From Macrosoma leucophasiata (Eukaryota > Arthropoda > Insecta > Lepidoptera > Hedylidae), in contig JAWQUS010000022.1 of the NCBI GenBank assembly GCA_036365455.1, positions 992,001 through 1,056,000 of the forward strand: 64,000 nt of DNA, written 5' to 3'. Below are positions 19,505 to 30,072 of this stretch, one piece after another. The position numbers and the translations under genes were made by a program. Position 1 is the first letter of the stretch; every line of letters starts with the position of its first letter. The notes under the pieces were generated by a model, which did not search any database, was not told the origin of the DNA, and saw only the letters and a program-made list of their open reading frames with translations.

Positions 19505-20019
19505 TCGGCTCACCGGCCGCACCGGAATAGAAAGGAGTAGCCATAGCGTTTATTACCGATGCAAAACAGTTTGTGTTTTTTTTTGTGGGGAGAAATGCAT
19601 ATGACAAACACACACACAGCAAAAATCGTCTATTATGTATCGTCTATCGTATCACACTTTAACAAAATACATAAACAATTTCACGCACACATTTAAACAT
19701 GTAGGAGACAGGCAGAGGCCCACTTGGGCTTGTACTTTGACAGAGGGGAAAGCCTGCATGTGGCTACTCCCTTCTGGCAGAGAATATGTAATAATACTAC
19801 GTATAGAATGGACACTTCGACGTCCATCCGATTTCTCCGCCTCACCCAACCTCCTGACCTCTTATGGGCGACGGTTGGTATTCTCTGCGTGTAAAAAAAC
19901 ACGTCACTGATTGATGTCTGTGTAATAGAGACCAAATTAAGCGTTTGTATGGAATTTTGGCGGAGTGTCCGCGGTGTACCTCCGGTCCGCCGCGGCCGGT
20001 GGCCCGTGTTGCTCTATGC
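19505..20019 (-). mobile_element. D / F mosaic
   Basis: D sequence (19515-19786) is interrupted by the 3' part of F (about 19787-19979, AGAGAATATGTAATAATACT to GCGGAGTGTCCGCGG). A D end (CTCCGGTCCGCCGCGGCCGG to GTGTTGCTCTATG) closes at 20018. The left D terminus is missing. Confidence 0.7.
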
Positions 20020-20129
20020 CTACCTACATACATCACGTCAAAAATAAAAGTGAAACCGCGTGTAACCACAATCGAATAATTTAAGGATGCCTACTTAGTG
20101 GCATCAAATTGCTGTTTGTACAAGTTGCA

Positions 20130-21109
20130 TAACATCTTTTAAGACTTTTTAAGAGTTTCCTTACCAAAAGAACTCAAAAAATTAAAATTGATCAGTATGT
20201 CAGCAATAGCTTGGAAGTAAATTATGGTGTACCGCAAGGCAGCATCCTGGGCCCTAGTCTTTTCTTGATGTATCTAAATGACTTATGCAATCTTGAAATA
20301 AAACATGGTAAAATATTCACATTCGCGGATGATACTGCTCTTCTTTTTGATGGAGAAACTTGGGCTGAGACTTTTTAAGAAAACGGATTTAATCAGGTTC
20401 AAAGCTGGCTTAATACTAATGTCCTTACTCTTAATATACCTAAAACTAAGATATTAACTTTTGAGTACAAAAGTACCCAATTACCATCCTCATCGTTCTG
20501 TGTTATTTAAAGCTCATTCATGTGTTGGCAGATCTCTTACCTATACCTGTCCTATTCTAGTCAGAGCACCTTCATATAAATACCTTAGAATAATATTGGA
20601 TGAATCTCTCAATTTCAAAGAACATATAAATGTGTTGGTCTCGCGCCTCCGTAAATTGATTTTTATTTTCAAAACTTTATGTCACGTAGCAGATCACAAG
20701 ACTATAAAAACAGTATACTTAGCTCTGGGCCAGTCATTAGTAAATTATTGTCTTACTGCCTGGGGTGGCAGCGCGAAATCTCATCTCATGGAAGTAGAAA
20801 GAGCTCAGCGGGCAATTCTAAAAGTAGCTGCTGGCCTTACATTTGAATTCCCTACTGTTGCACTGTACAGACATTGGGACTTGCTCTCCGTTCGTCAACA
20901 GTTTATTATGGTTACAGTACTAAAAAAGCACTCAGATCTAAAATACTGTCCAGACAAAATTGTTAATAGAAGGAGAGTTGGGACGGTTTTGTAATTGATT
21001 TTAATTTTGATTATATTTTGATTATGATTTAAGGTTTTATTTTTGAAATATTATAAATTATATACATTCATAACTTATTTCATTCATTGCACATACCACA
21101 CACACACAA

Positions 21110-21158
<49 letters not shown>

Positions 21159-21455
21159 CATACCTATTTGTCTTACCTCCATTTTTCTCATTTAAGTAGG
21201 TATTATTTTAAAATTGTTAATAGCTTAAATATATTGTTATTATTGTAAAGAGTTAATTTAACAAAAAAAAAATCGAGTAGTAGGGGGTCCTGGTGACTTG
21301 TAACACAGGTATCTATATACCTATCACAGGCACCAGTCTCCCACAAAAAATAAGGTGAATCAAAGTAAATAGCTCTAATTGTGTTTATTGTATGTAACCC
21401 TATCAACCTTTTTTTGTGAGAGAAAATAAATTAATTTTTATTATTATTATTATAA
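20130..21455 (+). pseudogene. Non-LTR LINE, reverse transcriptase C-half and 3' UTR
   Basis: Frame 1 (20151-20500) carries YGVPQGSILGPSLFL (about 20223-20267) and the catalytic FADDTALLF (about 20322-20348), then WLNTNVLTLNIPKTK. A stop (TAA, about 20377) and a one-base frameshift near 20505 break it. Frame 2 (about 20512-20994) continues SYKYLRIILDESLNFKEHI, KTLCHVADHKTIKTVYLAL, YCLTAWGG and VERAQRAILKVAAGL to the stop. The motif order fits a jockey/CR1-like LINE; the clade is an inference. The 3' UTR includes a (CA)n run and ends in (ATT)n at about 21440-21453. The element is 5'-truncated and inactive. Confidence 0.85.
21096..21156. repeat. (CA)n microsatellite
   Basis: About 60 bp of CA repeats with two interruptions, within the LINE 3' region. 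Confidence 0.95.
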
Positions 21456-21457
21456 CA

Positions 21458-21637
21458 TCTATCCCTACTAATATTATAAATGCGAAAGTAGCTCTATCTG
21501 TCTGTCTGTTACCTTTTCACGTCCAAACGACTGAACTGATTTTAATGAAATTTGGTACAGAGATAGAGTTGACTTTGAGAAAGAACATAGGCTACTTTTT
21601 AAACGACGTCCACGCGGAAGCCGCGGGCAACAGCTAG
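21458..21637 (+). mobile_element. K-type nonautonomous Helitron, complete
   Basis: Starts TCTATCCCTACTAATATTAT after A21457 and ends GGGCAACAGCTAG before T21638. The CGCGG/CCGCG-like hairpin precedes the end by about 12 nt. 180 bp, no coding capacity. Confidence 0.8.
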
Positions 21638-21890
21638 TATGTATATAAAAATCAATTGCTGTTCGTCAGTCTCGCTAAAACTCGAGAACGGCTGGACCGA
21701 TTTGGCTAATTTTGGATTTGAATGATTTTTGGAAGTCCAGGTGAGGTTTAAATGGTAAGAAAATATGAAGAAATTGAAGCGATATAGTAAAAACCACAAT
21801 TTAATTTTCCCATACAAATATAGTCCGTATCTATCAAACCTTTGACACGTTATTTCATTGTCAGGCAATACGAAGTTTGGGGCAGATAGT
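21638..21890 (+). mobile_element. I-type Helitron adjoining K
   Basis: TATATAAAAATCAATTGCTG to AATACGAAGTTTGGGGCAGA. The 3' terminus is mutated and the 5' TC is missing, so head-to-tail joining with K is possible. Confidence 0.65.
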
Positions 21891-22131
21891 AATAAATAAT
21901 TAAATAATGTTAAAATTTTAATTCTTTTATTAGAACCGATTCACACTTTTATCAAATTGAATTTGTATGAAATTAATTAGTTCTAATTAATTGGCTGTCA
22001 GAAGGCTGGTATCTATATTTTACATCTATAGGTACAATTTTTTTTTGTAATTTATATTGTGTCGCCTCTGCTACCTGGTGCTTATACCATGTCACTGTGA
22101 ACCTGAGTGGGTACATGAATTTATTTTTACT

Positions 22132-22195
22132 GGTAGAGCTCCAGTGACGGAGCTTGCGGGCGTAGGCACCACCGCATTACCTAATATATAATATT
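22132..22195 (+). mobile_element. A retroposon 5' fragment
   Basis: ACTGGTAGAGCTCCAGTGAC to CACCACCGCATTACCTAATA, 3'-truncated. Confidence 0.75.
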
Positions 22196-22299
22196 GTTCT
22201 GTAAATTACTTTCAAAATGACTATTATGGCTTTTTATCTATTCTTGACGATTTTCCAAATGCACTACCATTCTTTGTTTTCCACACAACCCTTAGGTTG

Positions 22300-22440
22300 A
22301 CTGGTAGACGATTTTTGTAGTGTGCGAGTAAGTCGCATGCATTCCCCCCGCAAAAAATTACAGACTGTTTTGAATCGGTAATAAACGCTATGGCTACTCC
22401 CCTCCGATCCGCCGCAACCGGTGGCTCGTGTTGCTCTATG
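22300..22440 (+). mobile_element. D element, right half
   Basis: From GACGATTTTTGTAGTGTGCG to CGTGTTGCTCTATG. The left half is missing. Confidence 0.8.
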
Positions 22441-22465
22441 ATTCTGACATTGTAATATTTGCCAG

Positions 22466-22800
22466 CATAGAGCAACACCGGAGGGGAGTAGCTATATGCA
22501 GGCTTTCCCCTCTGTTAAAGTACAAGCCCAAATAGGTCTATGCTTGTCCCCTAGATGTTTAAATGTTTGCGTGAAATTGTTTATTTATTTATTTATTTAT
22601 TTAAACTTTAATGCACCTAGTACATAAGGCGGTATTTTGTAAAAGTCAAGGTGTGAGTTTCGTAGTAATAGACGATTTTTGTAGTGTACGTAACACACGC
22701 ATTTCCACCCGCAAAAATGACAGACTGCTTAGTATCGGTAGTAAACGCTATGGCTACTCCCCTCCGGTCCGCCGCGACCGGTGGCCCGTGTTGTTCTATG
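22466..22800 (+). mobile_element. D element with internal (TTTA)n insertion
   Basis: CATAGAGCAACACCGGAGGG to GTGTTGTTCTATG. About 55 extra bp, including TTTATTTATTTATTTATTT at about 22580-22605, lie in the middle. No clear 8-bp duplication, so the flanks may be rearranged. Confidence 0.85.
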
Positions 22801-22932
22801 ATTTTTGCGTTTAGTACACCCCTGTTGTTTTGTTTTTTTGTTTCACCCTACAATGTTGCTTGCCTGGAAGAAATCGCTGTGCAGCGATAAGGCCGCCATT
22901 TGTGCCATACCCTTGTTTTTATTCTGTAACAA

Positions 22933-23436
22933 TCTTTTGCCCGCGGATACGCACGCGTGGATGTCGTTTTATACTACGTAACTTCACGCCTGTAATCCCC
23001 GAAGGGGTAGGCAGAGGTAAATGCATGCATTCAATCATACATGCAAACACCCACGACTCGCCGGTTACGTTTTGGCCCATGTAACAGGTGGCGAACCTGT
23101 TGCCATCTCCGGGCACATTACCAAACTCCGAGGTACTGGGAAACTTCCAGAAAATGGAATAATCCCAATAGAAGCAGAGATAAAGAATTTTAAACCGTTA
23201 TCTCTGATAGTCCCCAACCCGGGAATCGAACCCAGGACCTCCAGCGTAATAGTAGTGGCCTGCTACCACTACGCTACTGAGGCAGTTGATGTCGTTTTAT
23301 AATCCTGAATTTTCTTTGCTATAAACTTCACGGAGCCCGAGACCTTTCCAACGAATGCAAAACCGTGGAAATCGGTTCTTGCGTTCTGAAGTTATAGCGT
23401 CAGGAAGGAAAACCCGACTTATTTTTATTTAATAGA
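22933..23436 (-). mobile_element. K'-type Helitron split by SINE J
   Basis: GCCCGCGGATACGCACGCG at the left and ATGCAAAACCGTGGAAATCG with AGGAAAACCCGACTTATTT on the right match the K' copies at 24.8 and 48.3 kb. The 3' CTAG end has decayed. Confidence 0.75.
22974..23287 (-). mobile_element. SINE J, full length, with 14-bp duplication
   Basis: Flanked by GATGTCGTTTTATA at 22960-22973 and 23288-23301 (exact). Read on the reverse strand: tRNA-like head with A-box-like GTAGCGTAGTGGTAG, B-box GGGTTCGATTCCCGGG, body, then CGGGGATTACAGGCGTGAAG. The uninterrupted Helitron site is seen in the 24.8-kb copy. Confidence 0.92.
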
Positions 23437-23650
23437 TATATTTTATTTGTGTGTACAATAAAGAGTATTGTATGATTCTGACATTGTAATATTTGCCACA
23501 GACATTAAAACATCGTGTGACTGTATTATGTATTCAGTATGCAACATCATTGTGTAAACATTATGACGCATTCCCTTGGCTTATCTGTATGGTCGACATT
23601 AATTGTAATGCTTAGCTGTTCTGTCTCGAAAGTAAAAGTGAAATATTTCA

Positions 23651-23930
23651 CTGGTGGTAGAGCTCTGGTGACGGAGCTCGTGGGCGTAGGCACCACCGCA
23701 TTACCTAATATACTTGCCGCTAAATGGTAGTGTTTAGCACTATCGTGTTCCGGTCAGGTAATGTACGGTCCTGTAATTTCCGACATAGGGGCATAACACT
23801 TTAGGCCTTAGGCCTGGTAACGCATCTGCATTTTGACCTTGGTATTTGTGTGGGTGTCTATAGGCTGCGGTCATCACCTATCATCGATGTGAGCTGCAAG
23901 CTTGTTTGCCACTTCTAGAACATAAAGAAA
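23651..23930 (+). mobile_element. A retroposon, full length
   Basis: ACTGGTGGTAGAGCTCTGGT to CTTCTAGAACATAAAGAAAA. Confidence 0.88.
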
Positions 23931-24004
23931 AAATTGGGCATGATTTGTAAGCCACTAGGGTCGGTTATAACAAAATATGTTTTTAGGTTTTTATCTTTGA
24001 AAAA

Positions 24005-24440
24005 AAATTCACATCCTTTTTTAACTTCAACAAATTTGTTAAGTATATTTTATTTTTAAAGAAAAATGGGAAGAAAAATTTGACTTCAGGCGAGACTCGA
24101 ACTCGCGACCTACTGGGAATCTAGTCCAGCCGCTCTTCCAATTGAGCTACTGAAGTCCTGCCCGATTTGTCAAATCTTTCCTTCACATCTATTGCATTGC
24201 TTAATGGTAGCAGCAGCGCCATCTATTGCCAACTATGCTAGTTAGGTCTCAATTGGAAGAGCGGCTGGACTAGATTCCCAGTAGGCCGCGAGTTCGAGTC
24301 TCGCCTGAAGTCAAATTTTTCTTTCCATTTTTCTTTAAAAATAAAATATATTTCACAAGCATGTGTTAATGCGAAATAATATCAAAAACAAATTTGTTAA
24401 GGTTAAGGAAGGATGCATACATAGACGATAACTTTAACAA
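24005..24440. repeat. H palindrome split by G
   Basis: CACATCCTTTTTTAACTTC on the left and GTTAAGGAAGGATG on the right are the imperfect arms of H. G lies at the palindrome centre, whose sequence AACAAATTTGTTAAG was duplicated. Confidence 0.7.
24044..24386 (-). mobile_element. G fold-back tRNA-like retroposon, 15-bp duplication
   Basis: 343 bp between exact AACAAATTTGTTAAG copies (24029-24043 and 24387-24401). The ends are inverted repeats of about 103 bp (24044-24146 and about 24248-24350). Each carries tRNA-like sequence: the left arm the full 76-nt module in reverse orientation (24081-24156), the right arm its 3' two-thirds in forward orientation. The middle (AGCAGCAGCGCCATCTATTG, reverse) joins them. 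A transcript could fold into a long hairpin. Confidence 0.88.
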
Positions 24441-24551
24441 AAAAAATTGGTGCAACCGAAGCTAAAAACCAATGGCATTATGGTCTATCCAACGCTTCAT
24501 ATAAAAAAAAAAATTACCAGACGGATATGAGTTTGAAACTTAAAAATTGAG

Positions 24552-24672
24552 TTACTACCTGACCGGAACACGATAGTGCTGAACACTACCATTTAGCGGC
24601 AAGTATTTTAGGTAATGCGGTGGTGCCTACGCCCGCGAGCACCGTCACTGGAGCTCTACCATTAGTAAAATA
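24552..24672 (-). mobile_element. A retroposon 5' half
   Basis: ACCTGACCGGAACACGATAG to GGAGCTCTACCATTAG. Confidence 0.8.
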
Positions 24673-24796
24673 CTACCACCATTAAGGAAGCTGTATCAGT
24701 ATTCGTTGAATCAATTAAAGTGATCACTTTCATGTTTATAAATAGTGACAATCGAGAATGATTAGATAATGTCATTACCATGTATTATATATAAAA

Positions 24797-24975
24797 CTAG
24801 CAGTTGCCCGCGGCTTCGCCCGCGTGGATGTCGTTTTATCATCCTGAATTTTCTTTACTATAAACCTCACGGAGCCCGAGACCTTTCCAACGAATGCAAA
24901 ACCGTGGAAATCGGTTCGTGCGTTCTGGAGTTATAGCGTCAGGAAGGAAAACCCGACTTATTTTTATATTATAGA
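24797..24975 (-). mobile_element. K'-type nonautonomous Helitron, complete
   Basis: Read on the reverse strand it starts TCTATAATATAAAAATAAG and ends in a CTAG terminus with the hairpin around CGCGGGCGAAGCCGCGGGC. Bordered by A and T as expected for Helitron insertion. Confidence 0.8.
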
Positions 24976-25065
24976 TATGTAGTGTTGCTGCCTATTTAAA
25001 AAAAAAAAAACTTGCAGATTGATGTCAAATCCAACATAGATTATAATAAATTATGTAGGCTTTTG

Positions 25066-25548
25066 AGGGAATCTTGAAAGAAGCATGTGGTGCTTTTAAT
25101 TTTATTTCAATTTCTTGATGCATTTTTGAGTTATGTGAAAGAAAATAAGTGGGATTTTGTTTTATATATAGGTCTCTTAAGGCCGAATACTCAAACGTCA
25201 CTCAATTTTAAGCAACCCTCAAATGTGCGCTATCTTTGTCCTTTGAACGTGTTTTATAGAGACAGAAGACTTTTAAGTCTCACATAGATTTGAGTGACGT
25301 TTAAGTATTTGGCCGTTAGTGTCACAGTGCTCGTGCATAGTGAAATGGAATAGCAGTGCGAAAACACGGTCTTTCAGGTTGCCTCCAAAAGTTCATAGTA
25401 AATAGTAGCCATAGCTTTTCTCGTATTACTGACTATACTGACCGGGAATTAATTTACTGACCTGATTCTGACTTATTACGCTAAATGTCACGTGACACTA
25501 GCAATATGCGTAACAGAGATGCCATTATATACATTAAAAAATCATGTA
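25066..25548 (+). mobile_element. B retroposon hosting a MITE
   Basis: A diverged B from GGGAATCTTGAAAGAAGCAT to ATGCCATTATATACATTAAA, split by a 136-bp TIR element. Confidence 0.8.
25180..25315. mobile_element. Harbinger-like MITE, TTA duplication
   Basis: TIRs of about 26 bp (AGGCCGAATACTCAAACGTC; right end CAAATACTTAAACGTC in reverse). TTA at 25177-25179 and 25316-25318. It lies inside B, whose other copies supply the empty site. Confidence 0.85.
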
Positions 25549-26878
25549 AATTGGCTGAATGAAAAATTTCCGTTAACACGTTTTTTTTTTAATTTTGCGT
25601 AACGTGGACCCAAAATGGAGTCAGTGCCGAAAAAAGTCAGATTTACGATTAAGCAATGCAACCTCCTTCGGTTTAAACTGTACCGTTAGTCTGAACACAA
25701 TTTCAGCTTGTTACTATGGCTGGTTCAATACCGTCTCCGAACTTTCTACATATCGCGTCTGAGTTTTTGTATTATGCCAATATATTCTTTGGTCTGAATG
25801 TTTTAAGGTTGGTAGTCCCGTGTATGTATGTACGTGTCGCGGCGTTGTCGTCGTGTGTGTGGATGTGTCTGTGTGCTCGCCCTGCGCCGCTGCAATGAGC
25901 CCTAGGTCAGTACCCTGATGCACTCAGCCGAATGCATTCGAGTTTTCGTCCGATCGAAAAACTAAAAATCAAATATTAGCCAATGTAAAAAGTTCGTTTT
26001 AGTGATTTTCGGATGAGTTCACACAGTTTTATTCGTTCGCAACGTGTCGTCGCCACGAATTACCCTTCTCCTTTGTTGTCCGCCATGTTGGATCGACGAT
26101 TTCAAATGTGAGTCCACTTTCAAATTTGTTTTTTTTTTTCAAGATTTTAAAACGTGATTTTTTTTTCAAATTTCGTTTTTCCGAGTGCGGTAACGGAAAT
26201 TGGTAGAGACTGTTAGGTTGGCACTATTTTTATGTGTTAATGACAATTTATTTATTCTGCCTTATTTCCCTAAAAGAATATAATTGAACAAGATCAAACT
26301 TATTTATATAAAGACATAAGTAATGCAATTTAAGTAAAATTAAGTGATTATTTAATTTGTTAAAAACTTATTAAAAATTTGACGTTTAAAAATCATCATG
26401 TCAAGAGGCCAAAACTGACAATTTATGTTAGCTATCTACTAAACTTAGAGTTTTCCTAGATGTTTTATAGTTATTTTTGGATATTAGGCATTTCATGTTT
26501 TCAAACTTAATCATTAATTCGAATTATAGATGTTACGTCATATAAACTTGAGACGGCCATATTGAAAATGGGCGTCCACCCCCCACCAAAGACGTTCCGA
26601 TTTCCGTAATTTCAAGTGAAACTATTGATTTTTGGAACAAAACCGCTCTTTGTTTTAAGAAAACGGAATACTTATGAATTTTTTAAACTGACATATTGTT
26701 TTTTTTTTTAATATATGTGATTTGTGCAGAGGTTAATTCGTATTTAATTTTCAGTTTGACCCACCTATAATCTTGTAAAATCAATAAGAACTTCAAAATA
26801 GAATGACAAATGGAACGAATAATGATGTATTTTTAAAATTAATGACAATGTGTTCAGTACTATTACAAATCTACTGGT
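25549..26878. other. Low-repeat stretch, possible regulatory or exon content
   Basis: 1.3 kb without recognised repeats. GC-richer sub-regions lie at 25820-25930 (GTGTCGCGGCGTTGTCGTCG) and 26030-26110 (TTCGCAACGTGTCGTCGCC). At 26083 CCGCCATGTTGG starts a short open frame running to AAATGTGAGT at about 26102-26111, a possible splice donor. I recognise no protein. Exon status is speculative. Confidence 0.3.
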
Positions 26879-27167
26879 TACTGGTGGTAGAGCTCCAGTG
26901 ACGGAACTCGTTTGCGTAGGCACCACCGCATCACTTAATCTTCTTGCCGATAAATGGTAGTGTTCAGCACTATCGTGTTCCGGTCAGGTGGTAATGTACG
27001 GCCATGTAATTTCCGGCACAGAGGCATAACACCTTAGACCTCAGGAGTGGTAACGCATCTGCATTTTGACCTTGGTCTTTGTGTGGGTGTCTATTGGCTG
27101 CAGTCATCACTTAACATCAATGTGAACTGCATGCTTATTTGCCACTTCTATAACATAAAAAAAAGTG
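26879..27167 (+). mobile_element. A retroposon, full length
   Basis: TACTGGTGGTAGAGCTCCAG to TTCTATAACATAAAAAAAAG. Confidence 0.9.
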
Positions 27168-27411
27168 AAGACTTTCTTTACATTCGAATCTCAAGGTTTT
27201 TATAGATTTTCAAGGCTTCACATAACGTCAATATGCATTGTGTATTGTATGTTTGTTTGTCTCTTCATGGCGTAAAAAAGCAGTAATTACCTACTCATTA
27301 AATGCTACCAATCCTAAGTGGTTAGTTATCAGATTTTGAGAACTGATATTAATGACAAATGCAAAAGATAACATTCATAAGTACTCAATTACGTATGACT
27401 ATTTGATACTT

Positions 27412-27950
27412 TAATCAACGCGGACGAAGTATCAAATTGACATGATCTACATCTATGCCAATATTATAAAAGGAAATATTTGTGTGATTGTATGTACCTA
27501 TGTATGAAAAGTATGTATGTATGTATCTTCACGCCAGGTCCCTAACGGGGTAGCCAGAGAGTGTGGAGCGCCAGATATCCCGATCCTGACACACCTCCCG
27601 TGCCTCATCTACCTTCATCATTCCCTTCATACATGCAAGCCGATTCCTAAGACTTGACCCCACCGTCAGACAGAACTCGACCTATTTGGTCGTGGTAGGT
27701 CAGTCTTGGTCTTCCTGGGCCTCTGCAACCATCCACATTCGCATTGTATATCTGTTTAGTCATTCGCTCATTCGACATTCTTTCTAGACGCCCGAACCAT
27801 CGGAGGATATCTTTTTTCATTTTTCCACCGATACTATCATTCACACAAAGCCTCTTTCTTACATCTTCAATGCGAAGAGTTTGAAAAGTTTCACACAAAA
27901 TTTACGAGACCGATTTCAAAAATTATTTCACCGTTAGAAACATTTACTGG
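27412..27950 (+). repeat. U repeat interrupted by LINE C
   Basis: GACGAAGTATCAAATTGACA, CAATATTATAAAAGGAAATA and GATTTCAAAAATTATTTCAC match 29.13-29.27 kb. In both places the sequence runs directly into an A element after TTAGAAACATT. Confidence 0.65.
27505..27895 (-). pseudogene. RTE-like LINE (family C), C-terminal fragment
   Basis: The reverse strand shows RKRLCVNDSIGGKMKKDILR, WFGRLERMSNERMTKQIYNA and GPGRPRLTYHDQIGRVLSDG, followed by a frameshift and the tail. It begins with the GTATGTATGTATCTTCACGC tail on the + strand. 5'-truncated; no catalytic motifs. Confidence 0.82.
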
Positions 27951-28622
27951 TGGTAGAGTTCCAGTATGGGCCTCATAAGAAGGCTCAAGGTCACTCAGAG
28001 AGCAATGGAGAGGGCATAGCCCTCTCGGAGTTTCTCTGCGAGATCGAATCAGAAATGAGGTCAGAAAAAGTCACCGACATAGTTCACCGAATAGAGAGAC
28101 TCAAGTGGCAGTGGGCAGGGCAATTCCTCGAAGAACTGACGGCCGTTGGGGCAGAGCAGTTCTAAAGTGGCGATCGCGTACCGGAAAACGAAGCGTAAGC
28201 CGGCCCCCCCACAAGATGGACCGACGACTTGGTGAAGTTCGCTGGCAATCGCTGGATGAGGGCGGCCCAGGACCGTTCGTTGTGACAATCTTTGGGAGAA
28301 GCCTTTGTTCAGCAGTGGACGTCTCTTGACTGAAATGATGATGATAATGATGAGAGTTTCAGTGCAGGAGCTCGAGGGTGTAGGCACCAGCGCATTACCT
28401 TATTTATCTGTCGCTAAACGGTAGTGTTCACCATCGTGTTCGGGTTAGATGGTAATGTATGGCCCCGTAATAATTATCACAGAGACATGACAACTTAGGT
28501 CTCAGGGGTGGCAACGCATCTGCATTTCGACCTCTGGTTTTTGTATAGATGTCTTTAGGCTGCAGTCATCACTTAATATCAATGTGAGCTGCATGCTTGT
28601 TTGCCTCCCTTCTTATATATAA
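27949..28622 (+). mobile_element. A retroposon (variant) split by an RTE LINE
   Basis: 5' end ACTGGTGGTAGAGTTCCAGT (to 27965), resuming AGAGTTTCAGTGCAGGAGCT at 28353 to GTTTGCCTCCCTTCTTA. Confidence 0.85.
27966..28352 (+). pseudogene. RTE-clade LINE end with 11-bp target duplication
   Basis: A 5'-truncated RTE element related to the one at 4.7 kb: MGLIRRLKVTQRAME-type start, SLRDRIRNEMRSEKVTDIVH-type middle with indels, LKWQWAG, then, after a C-run frameshift, TRWTDDLVKFAGNRWM and RAAQDRSL. It ends with CAGCAGTGGACGTCTCTTGA and (ATG)n at 28336-28352. Flanks AGAGTTCCAGT (27955-27965) and AGAGTTTCAGT (28353-28363) are a target duplication with one mismatch. Confidence 0.88.
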
Positions 28623-28724
28623 AAATAGAAAGTTGAATTTTCACTGAGTAAGAAAGGCTATTTTACATTTATTGCATCCGTGCAAAGCCGGGGTGAGCCG
28701 TTAGTAATAATACTTTACTTCAAG

Positions 28725-29040
28725 TGTATGGTTCGTTCGATTGCAAAGTACTGATTGAATACTGATCCAATGGTTCGTTCGACCCGTTCAATTGATTGAT
28801 TGGTTCATTGATTCAAGGATTGGGAAAAGTCGTGCACTTAATCTAGTTCTATTAAATGCACCCGTTCCTCGTATTAACTCAGCAGTTCATTTGAATCAGC
28901 GAGCCAGATCAATCGAAACAGATCATTCATTCAATAAATGTCACCAGCTCATGCTCGGTTTATTTCAATCATGATCGCCATCATCGCCGGTCATTTTCAG
29001 CGAAATGAACGAATTGATCGCGCAAATAACCAGACTCCTA
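28725..29040 (+). repeat. O repeat, copy 1
   Basis: Matches the reverse of 40.38-40.60 kb: GTTCGTTCG, ATTGATTGATTGGTTCATTG and AACTCAGCAGTTCATTTGAA. Possibly a TIR element; the ends are unclear. Confidence 0.6.
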
Positions 29041-29127
29041 GAGTGTTATTGGGAATCTTCTAGGGTTCTGTACTTCGAAAGGGAAAAACGAAACCCTATA
29101 ATCACTTAGTTATCCGTCCGAACGTTT

Positions 29128-29273
29128 AATCAACACGGACGAAGTATCAAATTGACATGATCTACACCTGTGCCAATATTATAAAGAGGAAATATTTGTG
29201 TGATTGTATGTATGTAAGAAAACAAAAACTAACGGACCTATTTCAAAAATTCTATCACTATTAGAAACATTAA
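29128..29273 (+). repeat. U repeat, second copy
   Basis: CGGACGAAGTATCAAATTGA to TTAGAAACATTA, joined to A as in the 27.4-kb copy but without the LINE C insertion. Confidence 0.7.
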
Positions 29274-29566
29274 CTGGTGATAGAGTTGCAGTGACGGAGC
29301 TCGCGGGCGTAGGCACCACCGCATTACCTAACATACTTGCCGCTAAATGGAAGTGTTCAGCACTATCGTGTTCCGGTCAAGTGGTAATATATGACACTGT
29401 AATTTCGGGCATAGAGGCATAACATCTTAGGCCTCAGGAGTGGTAACGCATCTGCATTTTGACGTCTGGTCTTTGTGTAAGTGTCTATAGGCTGCAGTCA
29501 TCACTTAACATCAATGTGAACTGCATGCTTGTTTGCCTCTTCCATTACATAAAAAAAGTAACTGTT
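29274..29566 (+). mobile_element. A retroposon, full length
   Basis: CTGGTGATAGAGTTGCAGTG to CTTCCATTACATAAAAAAAG. Confidence 0.9.
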
Positions 29567-29999
29567 TTAGAGTTCTTCTCAATTTGTAGGTGAGCTCCAG
29601 GAATAACAGACACCTTTTAACACATTAAAGGTTAAATTTGTTCGAAAGAAACAAACTTAAAAATAAAATTTAAAAAAAAAAATAACCATATTATGAGATA
29701 TGTTTTATTTCATTCTTATTAAAAAATTTAAACTCTAAACTAAGTAAGTACCTATCATAGACAATATACAGAAAATAATATTAATAATTCAAGACAAATA
29801 GTAACAAGTACATCAAAACAACTAAAAAAACCGTCTAGCCAAAGAATACAATTATATTAATTACATGACGACACAAGGAAGTTGGTACAATTAACCAAAT
29901 ATGGCCGACTGTCATTATATTCCCGCCAAGAATCTTAACCTCAAATTGAGGTTATTTTCGAATAGCTATTTGATATTTTATGTTAGCTAATAAGAAGGG
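29567..29999. other. AT-rich stretch, no gene seen
   Basis: No repeat family or coding signal recognised. Confidence 0.4.
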
Positions 30000-30072
30000 T
30001 TTTGGCGGGAACCTTGAAAGAGGCGTGTGGTGCTCTTATTTTATTTCGTTTTCTTGGTGTATTTTTGAGTTA

